NCBI RefSeq assembly: GCF_021560035.1
Contig: NZ_CP074373.1
Span: 2,724,001-2,788,000 of the forward strand
Length of the DNA stretch: 64,000 bases
Origin: Virgibacillus sp. NKC19-16
GTDB lineage: Bacteria; Bacillota; Bacilli; Bacillales; Amphibacillaceae
Reading direction: 5' to 3'
The position numbers and the translations under genes are program-made. The notes under the pieces are model-generated. The model was not told the DNA's origin. It did not search any database and was given only the letters and a program-made list of their open reading frames with translations. Shown here piece after piece: positions 25,851 through 34,723 of this stretch (position 1 is the first letter of the stretch; each line of letters begins with the position of its first letter).

Positions 25851-26831
25851 TTACGGTTTAGCTATCAATTTACCATATGTTTTACGATCTCCTAAAACTT
25901 CCAAAGCACTAGGCACATCCTTAAAATCATACTCTTGGTAAACTAAAGGAAGAATAGCTTTCTCTTCATAAAGCCGCATTAAATCATGATGAATTTCCCT
26001 TACCTCTTCTGGTTTTTTCTTAGCGAACAGACCCCAATGAACGCCTACGATCGAGTAATTTTTAATTAATGCGTGATTGACGGGAGCGTCTGGAATACGT
26101 CCACCTGCAAAACCAATAACCAATATGCGACCATCAAAAGCAATACATTTACGAGATCGATCAAATACATCTGCACCTACTGGATCATAAATGACATCTG
26201 CGCCACGTCCTCCCGTTTCCTTCTTCACAATATCCACGAAATCCTGAGATTTGTAGTCTATCGCAATGTCAGCTCCAAGATCCTTACATATCTGTACTTT
26301 TTCCGGTCCTCCAGCTGTTGCAATCACTTTTGCTCCTTTTGCTTTTCCTAGCTGAATAGCTGCTGAACCAACTCCACCTGCTCCTGCATGAACTAATAAA
26401 ACTTCTCCCTTCTGTAGATTACTTCTGTAATATAATGCATAATAAGAGGTTTGATAGGTTATAAACATCCCTGCCGCTTCACTCGCAGACATTGAATCCG
26501 AAATAACATAGACAGAATGCTCTGGGACAGATACCCATTCTGATAACCCTCCTTCAGGAAGTCCAGGTGTTGCAATCACTCGTTGCCCTTCTTTTAACTG
26601 AGACCCCTCACCTGTTTCTCGAATAATCCCGCAAACTTCTGACCCTGGTGTAAAAGGAATAGAAGGTTTTTCCTGATATTTCCCTTGACAAAGTAATATA
26701 TCAAAGAAATTAAGTGAAGAAGCTTCAACCTCGATTAAAACATTACCCGCTTCTATAGAAGGACGCGGTGTTTCTTGTAACTCCAATACATCCCTTGGAT
26801 CCCCCAATTCTGTAACTTTCCAGCTTCGCAT
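25851..26831 (-). CDS. Zinc-independent quinone oxidoreductase (MDR family)
   Basis: A 326-residue medium-chain reductase, NADPH:quinone oxidoreductase group. The dinucleotide motif HAGAGGVGSAAIQLGKAKGA is present, and no catalytic zinc cysteines are seen. The ATG at 26831 has an AAAGGAGG site; the extension to 26927 does not. Such enzymes reduce quinones or enoyl double bonds; in lipid clusters they may act as 2-enoyl thioester reductases. An operator-like palindrome lies 54 bp upstream. A relic of a similar gene lies at 13134-13233. Confidence 0.87.
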   Translation of the reverse strand: MRSWKVTELGDPRDVLELQETPRPSIEAGNVLIEVEASSLNFFDILLCQGKYQEKPSIPFTPGSEVCGIIRETGEGSQLKEGQRVIATPGLPEGGLSEWVSVPEHSVYVISDSMSASEAAGMFITYQTSYYALYYRSNLQKGEVLLVHAGAGGVGSAAIQLGKAKGAKVIATAGGPEKVQICKDLGADIAIDYKSQDFVDIVKKETGGRGADVIYDPVGADVFDRSRKCIAFDGRILVIGFAGGRIPDAPVNHALIKNYSIVGVHWGLFAKKKPEEVREIHHDLMRLYEEKAILPLVYQEYDFKDVPSALEVLGDRKTYGKLIAKP

Positions 26832-26884
26832 ATAAATTCCTCCTTTTATGTGGTGTTGATTAAATAATACTATATACCTGTCTT

Positions 26885-26906
26885 TTATACTGAACGTATG
26901 GTATGT
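26885..26906. promoter_or_regulatory. Operator-like palindrome (site 2 of 4)
   Basis: On the minus strand ACATACC and AGTATAA arms are separated by 8 bases, the same spacing as at 18732. Both 7-base arms are identical to that site; only the centre differs. It lies between the carboxyltransferase gene and the quinone reductase start and overlaps a TATAAA -10 candidate. Confidence 0.55.
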
Positions 26907-26957
26907 TAATTGAACTATTATTCCCATTAATCTATTTATTATAGGAATCTTTCCTTA

Positions 26958-28496
26958 CTAAAAACCCGTCGGCCAGTTTGCAAGATTTCGTTCACTTTTA
27001 GATCCCTTATTTGCACATGCGTATTCCAACGTTTGAGAGAGAAACTTTCGTGTATCTCTTGGATCAATAACATCGTCAATTAAGTGTTTTCCAGCAGCCT
27101 TATACGGTGAACTATCAAAACTCCATGATTTCAATAACTCTTCCCGTTCCTCCTCAGGCTTTTCTGATTTCTGCAGTTCACTTCCATATACCACATTGAT
27201 TCCAACTTCAGGACCTGTAAAATTTATCTCAGCTGTTGGCCATGCAACAACAAAATCAGCCCCCATAGTTGGCCCGCACATGTTACCGTAAGCTGCTCCA
27301 ATACTCTTGCGAATGACAACCGAAATTTTTGGAACAGTAGATTGGGCAAGTGCTTGATTCCACACCATTATTTTAGTCGGCATTTTTAATTTTTCCGCAT
27401 CACTTGATACCCGAAAACCTGGAATGTCGTGTAAAAAGACTAATGGAATATTATAAGAATCACACAACACAATAAAATCTGTTGCCTTCTCACATTCCTT
27501 TGCACCTGCAGCACCGGCAAATTTCAGCGGCTGATTTGCAATAATCCCAACTACTCTTCCATTAATTCTTGCTAAGACGGTGATAATTGCTGTACCATAG
27601 GTTGATTTTAATTCAAAATAATCTCCTTCATCAACGACTGATTTAATTACTTTTTTCATATCATAAGCACGTTTTCTTCTCGTCGGAACAAGATCAACCA
27701 TTTCATCAAGTCGGCGATATGGATCATCTTTCGTTTCTTTATAAGGTGGCTCTTCTCCTCCATTAAGTGGCATGTAGCTTAAGAATTGTTTTAATTCTTC
27801 TATGGAAGTATCCTCATCCTCAGTAAAGCGCTCCACTTGTCCTGTGAAGTTTGCATGAACCTCCCAACCACCTAGTTCTTCGTTTGAAATTTTCTCACCT
27901 GTAGCTACTTCAAGCATTCGAGGACCTGCCACTGCCATAGTTGTTCCTTTCATTAGTGTGACAAAGTCAGAAGAAGCCGCTGTCCAAGTTGGCCCTCCAA
28001 AACTGTCTCCCAAAATTGCTGTAATCATAGGAACCTGCCGATGATGCATTAAGAGTTCGTTAGGAAAAAGCACCTGACTTATTCCGTCTGAACCCATTCC
28101 ATCAGGCATCCGCAACCCTCCACCTTCCATTAAATTAAGCAAAGGAAAGCCACGCTTTACCGCAAAATTGTGAGCAGCTTGTGTTTTACGGAAATATACC
28201 ATACCTTCAGTCCCAGCAAATACTGTTTTATCTGCTGCTTGTATAACAACTGGACGGCCGTTTACTTTAGCTAATCCAGTAATGACGCCGTCTCCTAGAC
28301 TTTTCTCTTCACTGCCTACTTGATCAGAATGGGCAAGCATACCCAATTCTAAAAAGGTATCAGTATCAACAAGTTTTTCAATTCTCTCTCTGGCGGTGTA
28401 ATATCCCAAATCATGTTGTCGTTCAATTTTTTTCTTTCCACCACCAAATTTTGCCTTTTCTTTTCGCTCTAATAATTCTTCTATTTCTTTTTTCAT
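26958..28496 (-). CDS. Acyl-CoA carboxylase, carboxyltransferase (beta) subunit 1
   Basis: A 512-residue protein with two crotonase-like carboxyltransferase halves, of the propionyl/methylcrotonyl-CoA carboxylase beta type. Visible features are YYTARERIEKLVD near the N-terminus, the acyl-CoA-binding GGGLRMPDG, the carboxybiotin-side GAAGAKECEKATDF and the conserved DVIDPRDTRKFL at the end. It transfers carboxyl from biotin to an acyl-CoA, or the reverse. A separate biotin carrier gene lies at 30256, but no biotin carboxylase gene is in the window. It follows the ligase at 28538 by 41 bp. Confidence 0.9.
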   Translation of the reverse strand: MKKEIEELLERKEKAKFGGGKKKIERQHDLGYYTARERIEKLVDTDTFLELGMLAHSDQVGSEEKSLGDGVITGLAKVNGRPVVIQAADKTVFAGTEGMVYFRKTQAAHNFAVKRGFPLLNLMEGGGLRMPDGMGSDGISQVLFPNELLMHHRQVPMITAILGDSFGGPTWTAASSDFVTLMKGTTMAVAGPRMLEVATGEKISNEELGGWEVHANFTGQVERFTEDEDTSIEELKQFLSYMPLNGGEEPPYKETKDDPYRRLDEMVDLVPTRRKRAYDMKKVIKSVVDEGDYFELKSTYGTAIITVLARINGRVVGIIANQPLKFAGAAGAKECEKATDFIVLCDSYNIPLVFLHDIPGFRVSSDAEKLKMPTKIMVWNQALAQSTVPKISVVIRKSIGAAYGNMCGPTMGADFVVAWPTAEINFTGPEVGINVVYGSELQKSEKPEEEREELLKSWSFDSSPYKAAGKHLIDDVIDPRDTRKFLSQTLEYACANKGSKSERNLANWPTGF

Positions 28497-28537
28497 TATT
28501 TATCCCCTAACATTTACTACGTAGAAATTATTGTAAT

Positions 28538-30193
28538 TTAATCTTCTTTTAATAGTCTTCTAAGCACTTTGCCGGAGCTCGTTGCTGGTAAACTATCGAG
28601 AAATTCCACCTCTCGCGGATATTTATAAGCTGCCATTTTCTCTTTAGACCATGCTATGATTTCCTTCTCAGTGACTTTCCCTATATATTCAGGCTTTAAC
28701 ACAATAAAAGCCTTTACGCTTTCTCCTCTTTTTTTATCTGGGACTCCGACCGTAGCTATTTGTAATATCGCTTCATGGTCGCTCATTAAAGACTCAACAT
28801 CTTCAGGAAATACACTGTAACCTGATGATTTAATCATTTCCTTGACACGTCCGTTAAAGTATAAATATCCATCTTCATCCAATGTGCCAATATCTCCTGT
28901 GAACACCCATCCATTCCTTAGCGTTGCTTCTGTTGCTTCAGGACGATTAAGATATCCTTTAAATACACCTGGATTTTTCACTGCTATTTCTCCTTGGTTA
29001 CCGGGCGGCAAATCCTCCCCACTTTCCATGTCTACAATTCGTAGTTGGGTATCATATGTTGCGATTCCACACGTGCCAAATTTTATTTGATCGATTGGCA
29101 TCATGGTGTCGCATGTATGCGTCTCACTGAGTCCATAAGCTGCTTCAAAGATTAAACAGCCATCCGTTAACTTCTTCCATTCCTCTGATAACCTTTCATC
29201 AACTGTCATTCCAAAGCTTGTGGCAAAATTGATATCTAGTGATGTTAAGTCTCTATTTTCTACTCCAGGATGATTTAGGATAGCGGCATTCATCGGAGCA
29301 ACCGTATATAATTTATTCACCTTGTAATTTTCAATTGCACTGATCGCAGTCTCTGTGTCAAAACGTGTCAGTAATGTACATGGAGATGCGCTATATACAG
29401 GGATATTCACACCCATAACCATACCAGCGATATGACAAAGTGGTGCAACCGCCAACGTTTTATCATTTTGATCTACCTGATAGCCATTGACAGTGGCAGC
29501 TGTCTTAAACAATGCATTTCCAAAAGTAAGCATAGCTGCTTTCGGCCGTCCAGTTGTTCCAGATGTGAAGACCATTAATCCAACATCTTCCCAGACATCA
29601 ATTGGTTCAGTTTCAGTAATAGGATCTGTTTCTCGAACGACCTTCCTAAGGTCAAACGTACCATCAATTTCCTGTTTTTCAATAGTAAGCTCATCTGGTA
29701 ACGGAAGTTCTGACTCTCTGGAAATAAAATCTGTATAATTTGTAGTTATTGAAAATTGTAGCGATGGCGCCTTATCTTTAATATTTTCAACATGACTAAA
29801 CAATTCCTGCCCCGCAATAACAGACTTAATCTCAGCTTCATTTATGAAGTACTCCAACTCAGTTGCTTTATACATTGGATTTAATGGTACAACCGTTGCA
29901 CCAATCATTTGTATGGCATAATGACTAATTAAATATTGTGGACAGTTCTGCATAAACAAGGCAATTCTATCCCCTTTGTTTATACCTTGGTTCTTAAGAA
30001 ACTGTGCAAAACGCTTTGTATGATCATTTAATTGACTCCACGTAATGTTATTCCCATAAAATATATATGCCGATTGATCTGGATAATCCCTTGCATTTTG
30101 AATTAAATATTCATGTAAGGGCTTTTCTCCCAATCGGTAATTTAATTTCTCCGGGATATCTTTTGGCCAACTTTTCTTTAAAACAGAATTCAA
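28538..30193 (-). CDS. Acyl-CoA ligase (AMP-forming)
   Basis: A 551-residue adenylate-forming ligase. Motifs VFTSGTTGRPKAAM, AYGLSETHTCD, GWVFTGDIG and KSSGYSVFPEDVE are intact and the catalytic Lys is in TSSGKVLRRL. The start codon is TTG at 30193, with GGAGG 8 bases upstream; no ATG fits. It is related to the ligase at 43127-44776 (shared KESWP/FWPP-type N-terminus and C-terminal layout). The substrate is unknown; medium-chain or branched acids are likely. It lies between the biotin carrier and carboxyltransferase genes. Confidence 0.9.
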   Translation of the reverse strand: MNSVLKKSWPKDIPEKLNYRLGEKPLHEYLIQNARDYPDQSAYIFYGNNITWSQLNDHTKRFAQFLKNQGINKGDRIALFMQNCPQYLISHYAIQMIGATVVPLNPMYKATELEYFINEAEIKSVIAGQELFSHVENIKDKAPSLQFSITTNYTDFISRESELPLPDELTIEKQEIDGTFDLRKVVRETDPITETEPIDVWEDVGLMVFTSGTTGRPKAAMLTFGNALFKTAATVNGYQVDQNDKTLAVAPLCHIAGMVMGVNIPVYSASPCTLLTRFDTETAISAIENYKVNKLYTVAPMNAAILNHPGVENRDLTSLDINFATSFGMTVDERLSEEWKKLTDGCLIFEAAYGLSETHTCDTMMPIDQIKFGTCGIATYDTQLRIVDMESGEDLPPGNQGEIAVKNPGVFKGYLNRPEATEATLRNGWVFTGDIGTLDEDGYLYFNGRVKEMIKSSGYSVFPEDVESLMSDHEAILQIATVGVPDKKRGESVKAFIVLKPEYIGKVTEKEIIAWSKEKMAAYKYPREVEFLDSLPATSSGKVLRRLLKED

Positions 30194-30255
30194 TATATAG
30201 TCCTCCCTATATGTTTTATAAAATAAATTAATCGATTTGATCTATTAATATATAT

Positions 30256-30468
30256 TTAATCAATTGTTAGAAGAACATCGCCCTCGTTTACAAAATCACC
30301 TTCATTTATGATTACCTCATTTATCACCCCACTTGATCCAGCCTCAATTGGTATTTCCATTTTCATAGATTCTAAGATAACAACATCTTGAGCATCCTCT
30401 ACCTTATCGCCTTCAGAAACCAATACTTTCCAAACGTTACCCGCCATATTTGCTATAATATTATTCAT
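30256..30468 (-). CDS. Biotin carboxyl carrier (biotinyl-domain) protein
   Basis: A 70-residue stand-alone biotinyl domain. Lys36 in ILESMKMEIP is the biotinylation site, and the barrel pattern (GNVWKVLVSEGDKV near the start, INEGDFVNEGDVLLTID at the end) is complete. AAAGGAGGAGCAAG precedes the ATG at 30468. It would carry carboxybiotin between a biotin carboxylase and the carboxyltransferases at 26958 or 32259. It could also pair with a decarboxylase. A lipoyl function is unlikely, since the motif is MKM. Confidence 0.9.
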   Translation of the reverse strand: MNNIIANMAGNVWKVLVSEGDKVEDAQDVVILESMKMEIPIEAGSSGVINEVIINEGDFVNEGDVLLTID

Positions 30469-30487
30469 CTTGCTCCTCCTTTCATAA

Positions 30488-32212
30488 TCAGAAATTACTA
30501 TTTTCTAATTCTAATTGAAATATTGACTTTAATTTGTACTTTTCAACTTTGTTAGTTGGCGTTCTTGGTAAATCATCAATAAAACGAATATATTTTGGCC
30601 ACATAAATTTAGGTACTGTAATTTTTATCCACTCATTTAATTCCTCAATACTTACTGTTTTTGTCTTCGAAACAGCATAAACGACAATATCATCTTCGTC
30701 TCCCTCTTTTGCTTCGACTGGAAATGCTGCACAAACACTAATATCTTCATGTTGATTAATCATATCTTCGACCTGGTATGATGATATATTTTCACCTTTA
30801 TGGCGAATTACATCTTTCATTCGATCAACAAAATAATAAGTTCCATTCTCATCTTTATAACCGATATCGCCGGTGTGAAACCATAAATTTTGATAGGCAT
30901 CAACTGTAGCTTCAGGTTTATTAAAGTATTCCTTAAGAATTAATTGTGGATATCGTGGTCGTAACGCAAGTTGACCCGTTTCTCCAGTTTCAACTTCTTC
31001 ATCATACTCATTTAAAATTGCTGATTGAAAAAATGGCGCTGTATATCCCATATAACCCTTTGGTAAATCCTGTGTTCCATTTTGGAAAGGGATATTCATT
31101 ATATCCGCAATACGTGCTGTTTCTTCCTTGGTGTTTCCTTTATACAATGTAGAAGGTGTACCTTCCGCGTTTAACTCATCAATAATTCCTACAAATCCAT
31201 TTCCAGATTCTGTTTGGCCGTACCCTGCAGAGATAAAATTAATTCCAAACCTCTTCGCTACTTCATGATGGTATTTGGGAAGAGGTTGCATGTGTACGCG
31301 ATTTAATGTGTTTTCCTGATCATCCTTTTTAGGTTCCGCATCCATCAACCAGGGGATCATAACATCCAGTAAAATTGCATTTGATGCTCCGCTAATTTCT
31401 ATTCTTTTCCAAAAATCTGTTGGACTGAACTTATCCCAGAGTGATATGGTACAGCCTAAAAATGCAGCTCTTCCAACAAGGGCAAATGCTCCTCCCACAT
31501 GGTACATGGGTAAGTCATTATAAATAACATCCTCCTGTTTATTAAAAACTCTAAACATATACGTATAACCATGTATCCAGCGATAGGATTGTACAACTCC
31601 TTTGGCAGGACCGGTCGTTCCAGAGGTGTAAATGATGTTTGCGGTATCATAATAATTGACATCAATTTCTGGATTACTTGTATTTCCTTCTAATAATAAA
31701 GCAAAAGAGACTGTCGAAAATTTACTGTCGATCTCAACGTCTGCCAATTGAGCCTGGTAATCATGATCTTCTGCTCTCGGATCGTGAACAATAGCGAATA
31801 AAGGAAATATCTCTGCTTTTATCTCATTGATCAATGGAATCATTTGTCTTTCTGTTATAAGTAATTTTGGTTCTGTATCATTTATCTGATAAGATAATAA
31901 CTTTCCTTTATAATTAAAATTTATTGGGCAATAAACACCACCAGCTTTCCAAATACCAAACATTGCAATAGTGGTTACAAGCGGGTTCTTTAAAAATAGT
32001 GAAACACGATCCCCTTTTTTAATCCCTTTATTACTTAGGCTGTTTGCAAAACTATTCGCTAGTTCATTGAAACGTTTAAATGTCAATGAACGATTCTCTT
32101 CACCATAATAAATGAAGGTTTTCTCTCCAATTTCTCTTGCCCATTTCTCCAGTTTTTTCGTAACTAATTCCTCATCCGTTCCTAAGCTCTCCTTAAATTT
32201 GTCTACCTTCAT
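30488..32212 (-). CDS. Acyl-CoA ligase, CaiC-like
   Basis: A 574-residue adenylate-forming ligase with IIYTSGTTGPAKGVV, AGYGQTESGNG, LWFHTGDIGY and DRMKDVIRHKGENISSYQVE motifs and the terminal Lys in TPTNKVEKYKL. The KGENISSYQVE and PTNKVEKYKL patterns resemble carnitine/crotonobetaine-CoA ligase (CaiC) and related enzymes more than FadD. The start chosen is the ATG at 32212 with GGGAG 8 bases upstream; the longer frame to 32380 would overlap the upstream gene by 122 bp. It follows carboxyltransferase 2. Confidence 0.88.
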   Translation of the reverse strand: MKVDKFKESLGTDEELVTKKLEKWAREIGEKTFIYYGEENRSLTFKRFNELANSFANSLSNKGIKKGDRVSLFLKNPLVTTIAMFGIWKAGGVYCPINFNYKGKLLSYQINDTEPKLLITERQMIPLINEIKAEIFPLFAIVHDPRAEDHDYQAQLADVEIDSKFSTVSFALLLEGNTSNPEIDVNYYDTANIIYTSGTTGPAKGVVQSYRWIHGYTYMFRVFNKQEDVIYNDLPMYHVGGAFALVGRAAFLGCTISLWDKFSPTDFWKRIEISGASNAILLDVMIPWLMDAEPKKDDQENTLNRVHMQPLPKYHHEVAKRFGINFISAGYGQTESGNGFVGIIDELNAEGTPSTLYKGNTKEETARIADIMNIPFQNGTQDLPKGYMGYTAPFFQSAILNEYDEEVETGETGQLALRPRYPQLILKEYFNKPEATVDAYQNLWFHTGDIGYKDENGTYYFVDRMKDVIRHKGENISSYQVEDMINQHEDISVCAAFPVEAKEGDEDDIVVYAVSKTKTVSIEELNEWIKITVPKFMWPKYIRFIDDLPRTPTNKVEKYKLKSIFQLELENSNF

Positions 32213-32258
32213 GATCATCTCTCCCATACTATTTAAGTGAGACCATTTTCCATTATCA

Positions 32259-33812
32259 TTACGGACGCATTGTATGAGGGGAAGGCCCAATATGCTGCGG
32301 AAGAATTGCATATGAATCTTCAATCCATTCACATAAGCGTATTCGCGTATCCCTCGGATCAATGATTTCTTCCACACCAAATGCTTCAGCCGTTCGTAAT
32401 GGAGAACGGACGCTTTCCATTTTTGCAGCTAACTCCTCAAGAAGTTTTTTCGGATTATCACTGGCTTCCAACTCGCGTTTATAAGCAACTTGGATACCTC
32501 CTTCAACTGGAAGGGAACCCCAATCACCTGATGGCCAAGCATACCTCATATGTAACCCCTGGCCATTAATCATTCCAGCTCCACCTACTCCAAAGGCTCT
32601 TCTGATAATAATCTCAATCATTGGTACATTCGCTTGATAAATGGATGAAATCGCTCGAACCCCCTTACGAATCGTCCCTTTTTTTTCAGCAGCTAACCCT
32701 ATAGCAATTCCTGGCTGATCAACAAAGTTCACAATTGGTAGATGGAAGGTTTCGCATAGATCTACAAACCGTTCAATTTTTTCACAGCTTTCAACGGTTA
32801 AGCCGCCTCCACCTACATAAGGATCATTTGCCAGAAATCCAACTGGATGACCGTCTATCCTTGCAAATCCAGTCACGGTTCCACCTCCATAATACCTTCC
32901 CATTTCAAAAATAGAATCATTGTCGAGAATCAGTTCCAAAATAGGTCTGATTTTATATGGCTTTCGGCGATTCTTAGGTATTACGGAAATAAGCTCTTCT
33001 TCTTTTCTGTTGCGGTCATCTGTTGACTCAATCACAGGAGGTAATTCCCACACATTGCTTGGTAGATAAGAGAGAAATTTCCTAATATGATCAAACGCTT
33101 CTTTTTCCGTTTTTACGACATTATCAATCGCTCCACTTGACCTGTGAACCTGTGCCCCTCCAAGCTCTTCCTTCGTTAAATCCTGCCCTACTCCAAAATT
33201 GACAATCTGAGGACCAGCCACAAAAAGTTGGGAAATTTCTTCTACCATGACAGAGAAATGAGAAGCTGTAACACGAGCTGCACCTAATCCTGCAACTGAG
33301 CCTAAACAAGCAGCAACTACCGGAACCCTCCCCATATTCTTCACGACATAATCCCATGCTGGATTAACTGGAATATAAGTATGACCTTCCGTATCAAGGA
33401 ACTTCACACTTCCACCACCACCCGTCCCATCTACAAGGCGTACCAACGGTAATTGCAGATCATGTGCCATCTGTTCAGAGTAGATCTGTTTTTCGATAAT
33501 AGCTCCATCAGCGGCGCCTCCACGAACCGTGAAATCATCAGCACCTGTTACGGCTTTGCGACCATCAATTTTTCCGGTACCAAGAAGAAAATTGGTAGGA
33601 CTAAATTTTTTTAATTCATCATTTTCATATACTGCTTTACCTGCAACAGCTCCCTTCTCTCTAAAGGTGTCATTATCGAATAGCTGTCTTATTCGCTCTC
33701 TTACATCCATCTTCCCTCTTGAATAATGCTTATTTAAGTTCTCTTCTCCACCCATTTCATGTGCCAATTCTTCTCTTTTTCGTAATTCATCTATTTCCGG
33801 TTTCCAACTCAC
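32259..33812 (-). CDS. Acyl-CoA carboxylase, carboxyltransferase (beta) subunit 2
   Basis: A 517-residue carboxyltransferase clearly diverged from the one at 26958. It has HYSRGKMDVRERIRQLFD, GTGGGGSVKFLD, the second-half GGGGLTVESCEKIERFVDLC and the terminal EEIIDPRDTRIRLC. The start is GTG at 33812, with GTGGAGGG 7 bases upstream; the TTG two codons before is too close. It may act on a different acyl-CoA from subunit 1 or form mixed hexamers with it. No alpha (biotin carboxylase) subunit is nearby. Confidence 0.88.
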   Translation of the reverse strand: MSWKPEIDELRKREELAHEMGGEENLNKHYSRGKMDVRERIRQLFDNDTFREKGAVAGKAVYENDELKKFSPTNFLLGTGKIDGRKAVTGADDFTVRGGAADGAIIEKQIYSEQMAHDLQLPLVRLVDGTGGGGSVKFLDTEGHTYIPVNPAWDYVVKNMGRVPVVAACLGSVAGLGAARVTASHFSVMVEEISQLFVAGPQIVNFGVGQDLTKEELGGAQVHRSSGAIDNVVKTEKEAFDHIRKFLSYLPSNVWELPPVIESTDDRNRKEEELISVIPKNRRKPYKIRPILELILDNDSIFEMGRYYGGGTVTGFARIDGHPVGFLANDPYVGGGGLTVESCEKIERFVDLCETFHLPIVNFVDQPGIAIGLAAEKKGTIRKGVRAISSIYQANVPMIEIIIRRAFGVGGAGMINGQGLHMRYAWPSGDWGSLPVEGGIQVAYKRELEASDNPKKLLEELAAKMESVRSPLRTAEAFGVEEIIDPRDTRIRLCEWIEDSYAILPQHIGPSPHTMRP

Positions 33813-33855
33813 AATCAACCCTCCACTATCAAACTAATTAAAAATTTAAAAAGTC

Positions 33856-34635
33856 TTATAGATTTTTAAAATGAGGTTTCCTTTTATCAATAAATGCTCC
33901 TACCCCTTCTTTAACATCTTCTGTTTGAAATACTTCTTCAAATAAATCAGCTTCTTTTTCTATTCCTTCTGTTAAACTCATTTCCAATCCCTCATCAACT
34001 GCTTTTTTAATTCTAGATAATGGTTGAATTGACTTACTTGCTATTTGTAGTGCAAGGTTCATCGCTTTTTCATATGCTTGCCCGTTTGGTACCACATGAT
34101 TTACTAATCCTATTCTCTCAGCTTCATCTGAAGTAATTGGATCTCCTGTAAACATCATTTCTTTTGCTTTTGCTTCACCAATTAGCCTTGGCAACCTTTG
34201 TGTACCCGCTCCACCAGGGAAAAGTCCCAACTTAATTTCTGGAAAGCCAAGCTGTGTTTTCTCTTCGGCAACTCGAATATCGCAGGTTAATGCAAGTTCA
34301 CAGCCACCCCCAAATGTAAGACTATCAAGCACAGCAATTGTTGGCTTCGGTAAATTATCTAAGTCATTTAACATACTATGCATGAACATTACATCATTAC
34401 GCATATTTGGATTACCCATCATTTGTGGAAATTCCTTTATGTCCGCACCAGCCATAAATGCTTTATCACCAGTACTGGTTAATAGAACACATACAACTTC
34501 TTTATCATTTTTTATCTCCGCAGTAATCTCTTTGAGCTCTTTTTGTATCTGTTGATTTAGCACATTTAATGGTGGATTATCGATTGTAATCACGGCAATC
34601 CCATTCTCTTTTTTATAAGTTACAAGTTGTGACAT
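33856..34635 (-). CDS. Enoyl-CoA hydratase
   Basis: A 259-residue crotonase with both catalytic glutamates: Glu113 in GGGCELALTCD and Glu133 in FPEIKLGLFPGGAGTQRL. It hydrates 2-enoyl-CoA to (S)-3-hydroxyacyl-CoA, the partner reaction of the 3-hydroxyacyl-CoA dehydrogenase at 39539. The two genes were probably adjacent before the block 34723-39493 was inserted between them, because the direct repeats contain the 5' end of this gene and the 3' end of that one. AAGGGGATAG precedes the ATG at 34635. Confidence 0.93.
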   Translation of the reverse strand: MSQLVTYKKENGIAVITIDNPPLNVLNQQIQKELKEITAEIKNDKEVVCVLLTSTGDKAFMAGADIKEFPQMMGNPNMRNDVMFMHSMLNDLDNLPKPTIAVLDSLTFGGGCELALTCDIRVAEEKTQLGFPEIKLGLFPGGAGTQRLPRLIGEAKAKEMMFTGDPITSDEAERIGLVNHVVPNGQAYEKAMNLALQIASKSIQPLSRIKKAVDEGLEMSLTEGIEKEADLFEEVFQTEDVKEGVGAFIDKRKPHFKNL

Positions 34636-34722
34636 ATCATCTATCCCCTTTTCGAGTAGTCATACCAGCCTTTACCGGTTTTTCTCCAAGATTTCCTGAT
34701 TTCACTTTTTCTTCTATTGATT
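34596..34722. repeat. Direct repeat L flanking the 2-oxoacid dehydrogenase block
   Basis: This 127-bp stretch matches 39494-39621 with about five differences. It covers the first 13 codons of the enoyl-CoA hydratase gene, its leader, and a frameshifted relic of the last 26 codons of the 3-hydroxyacyl-CoA dehydrogenase gene. It ends one base before the E2 stop codon. Confidence 0.92.
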
Positions 34723-34723
34723 A

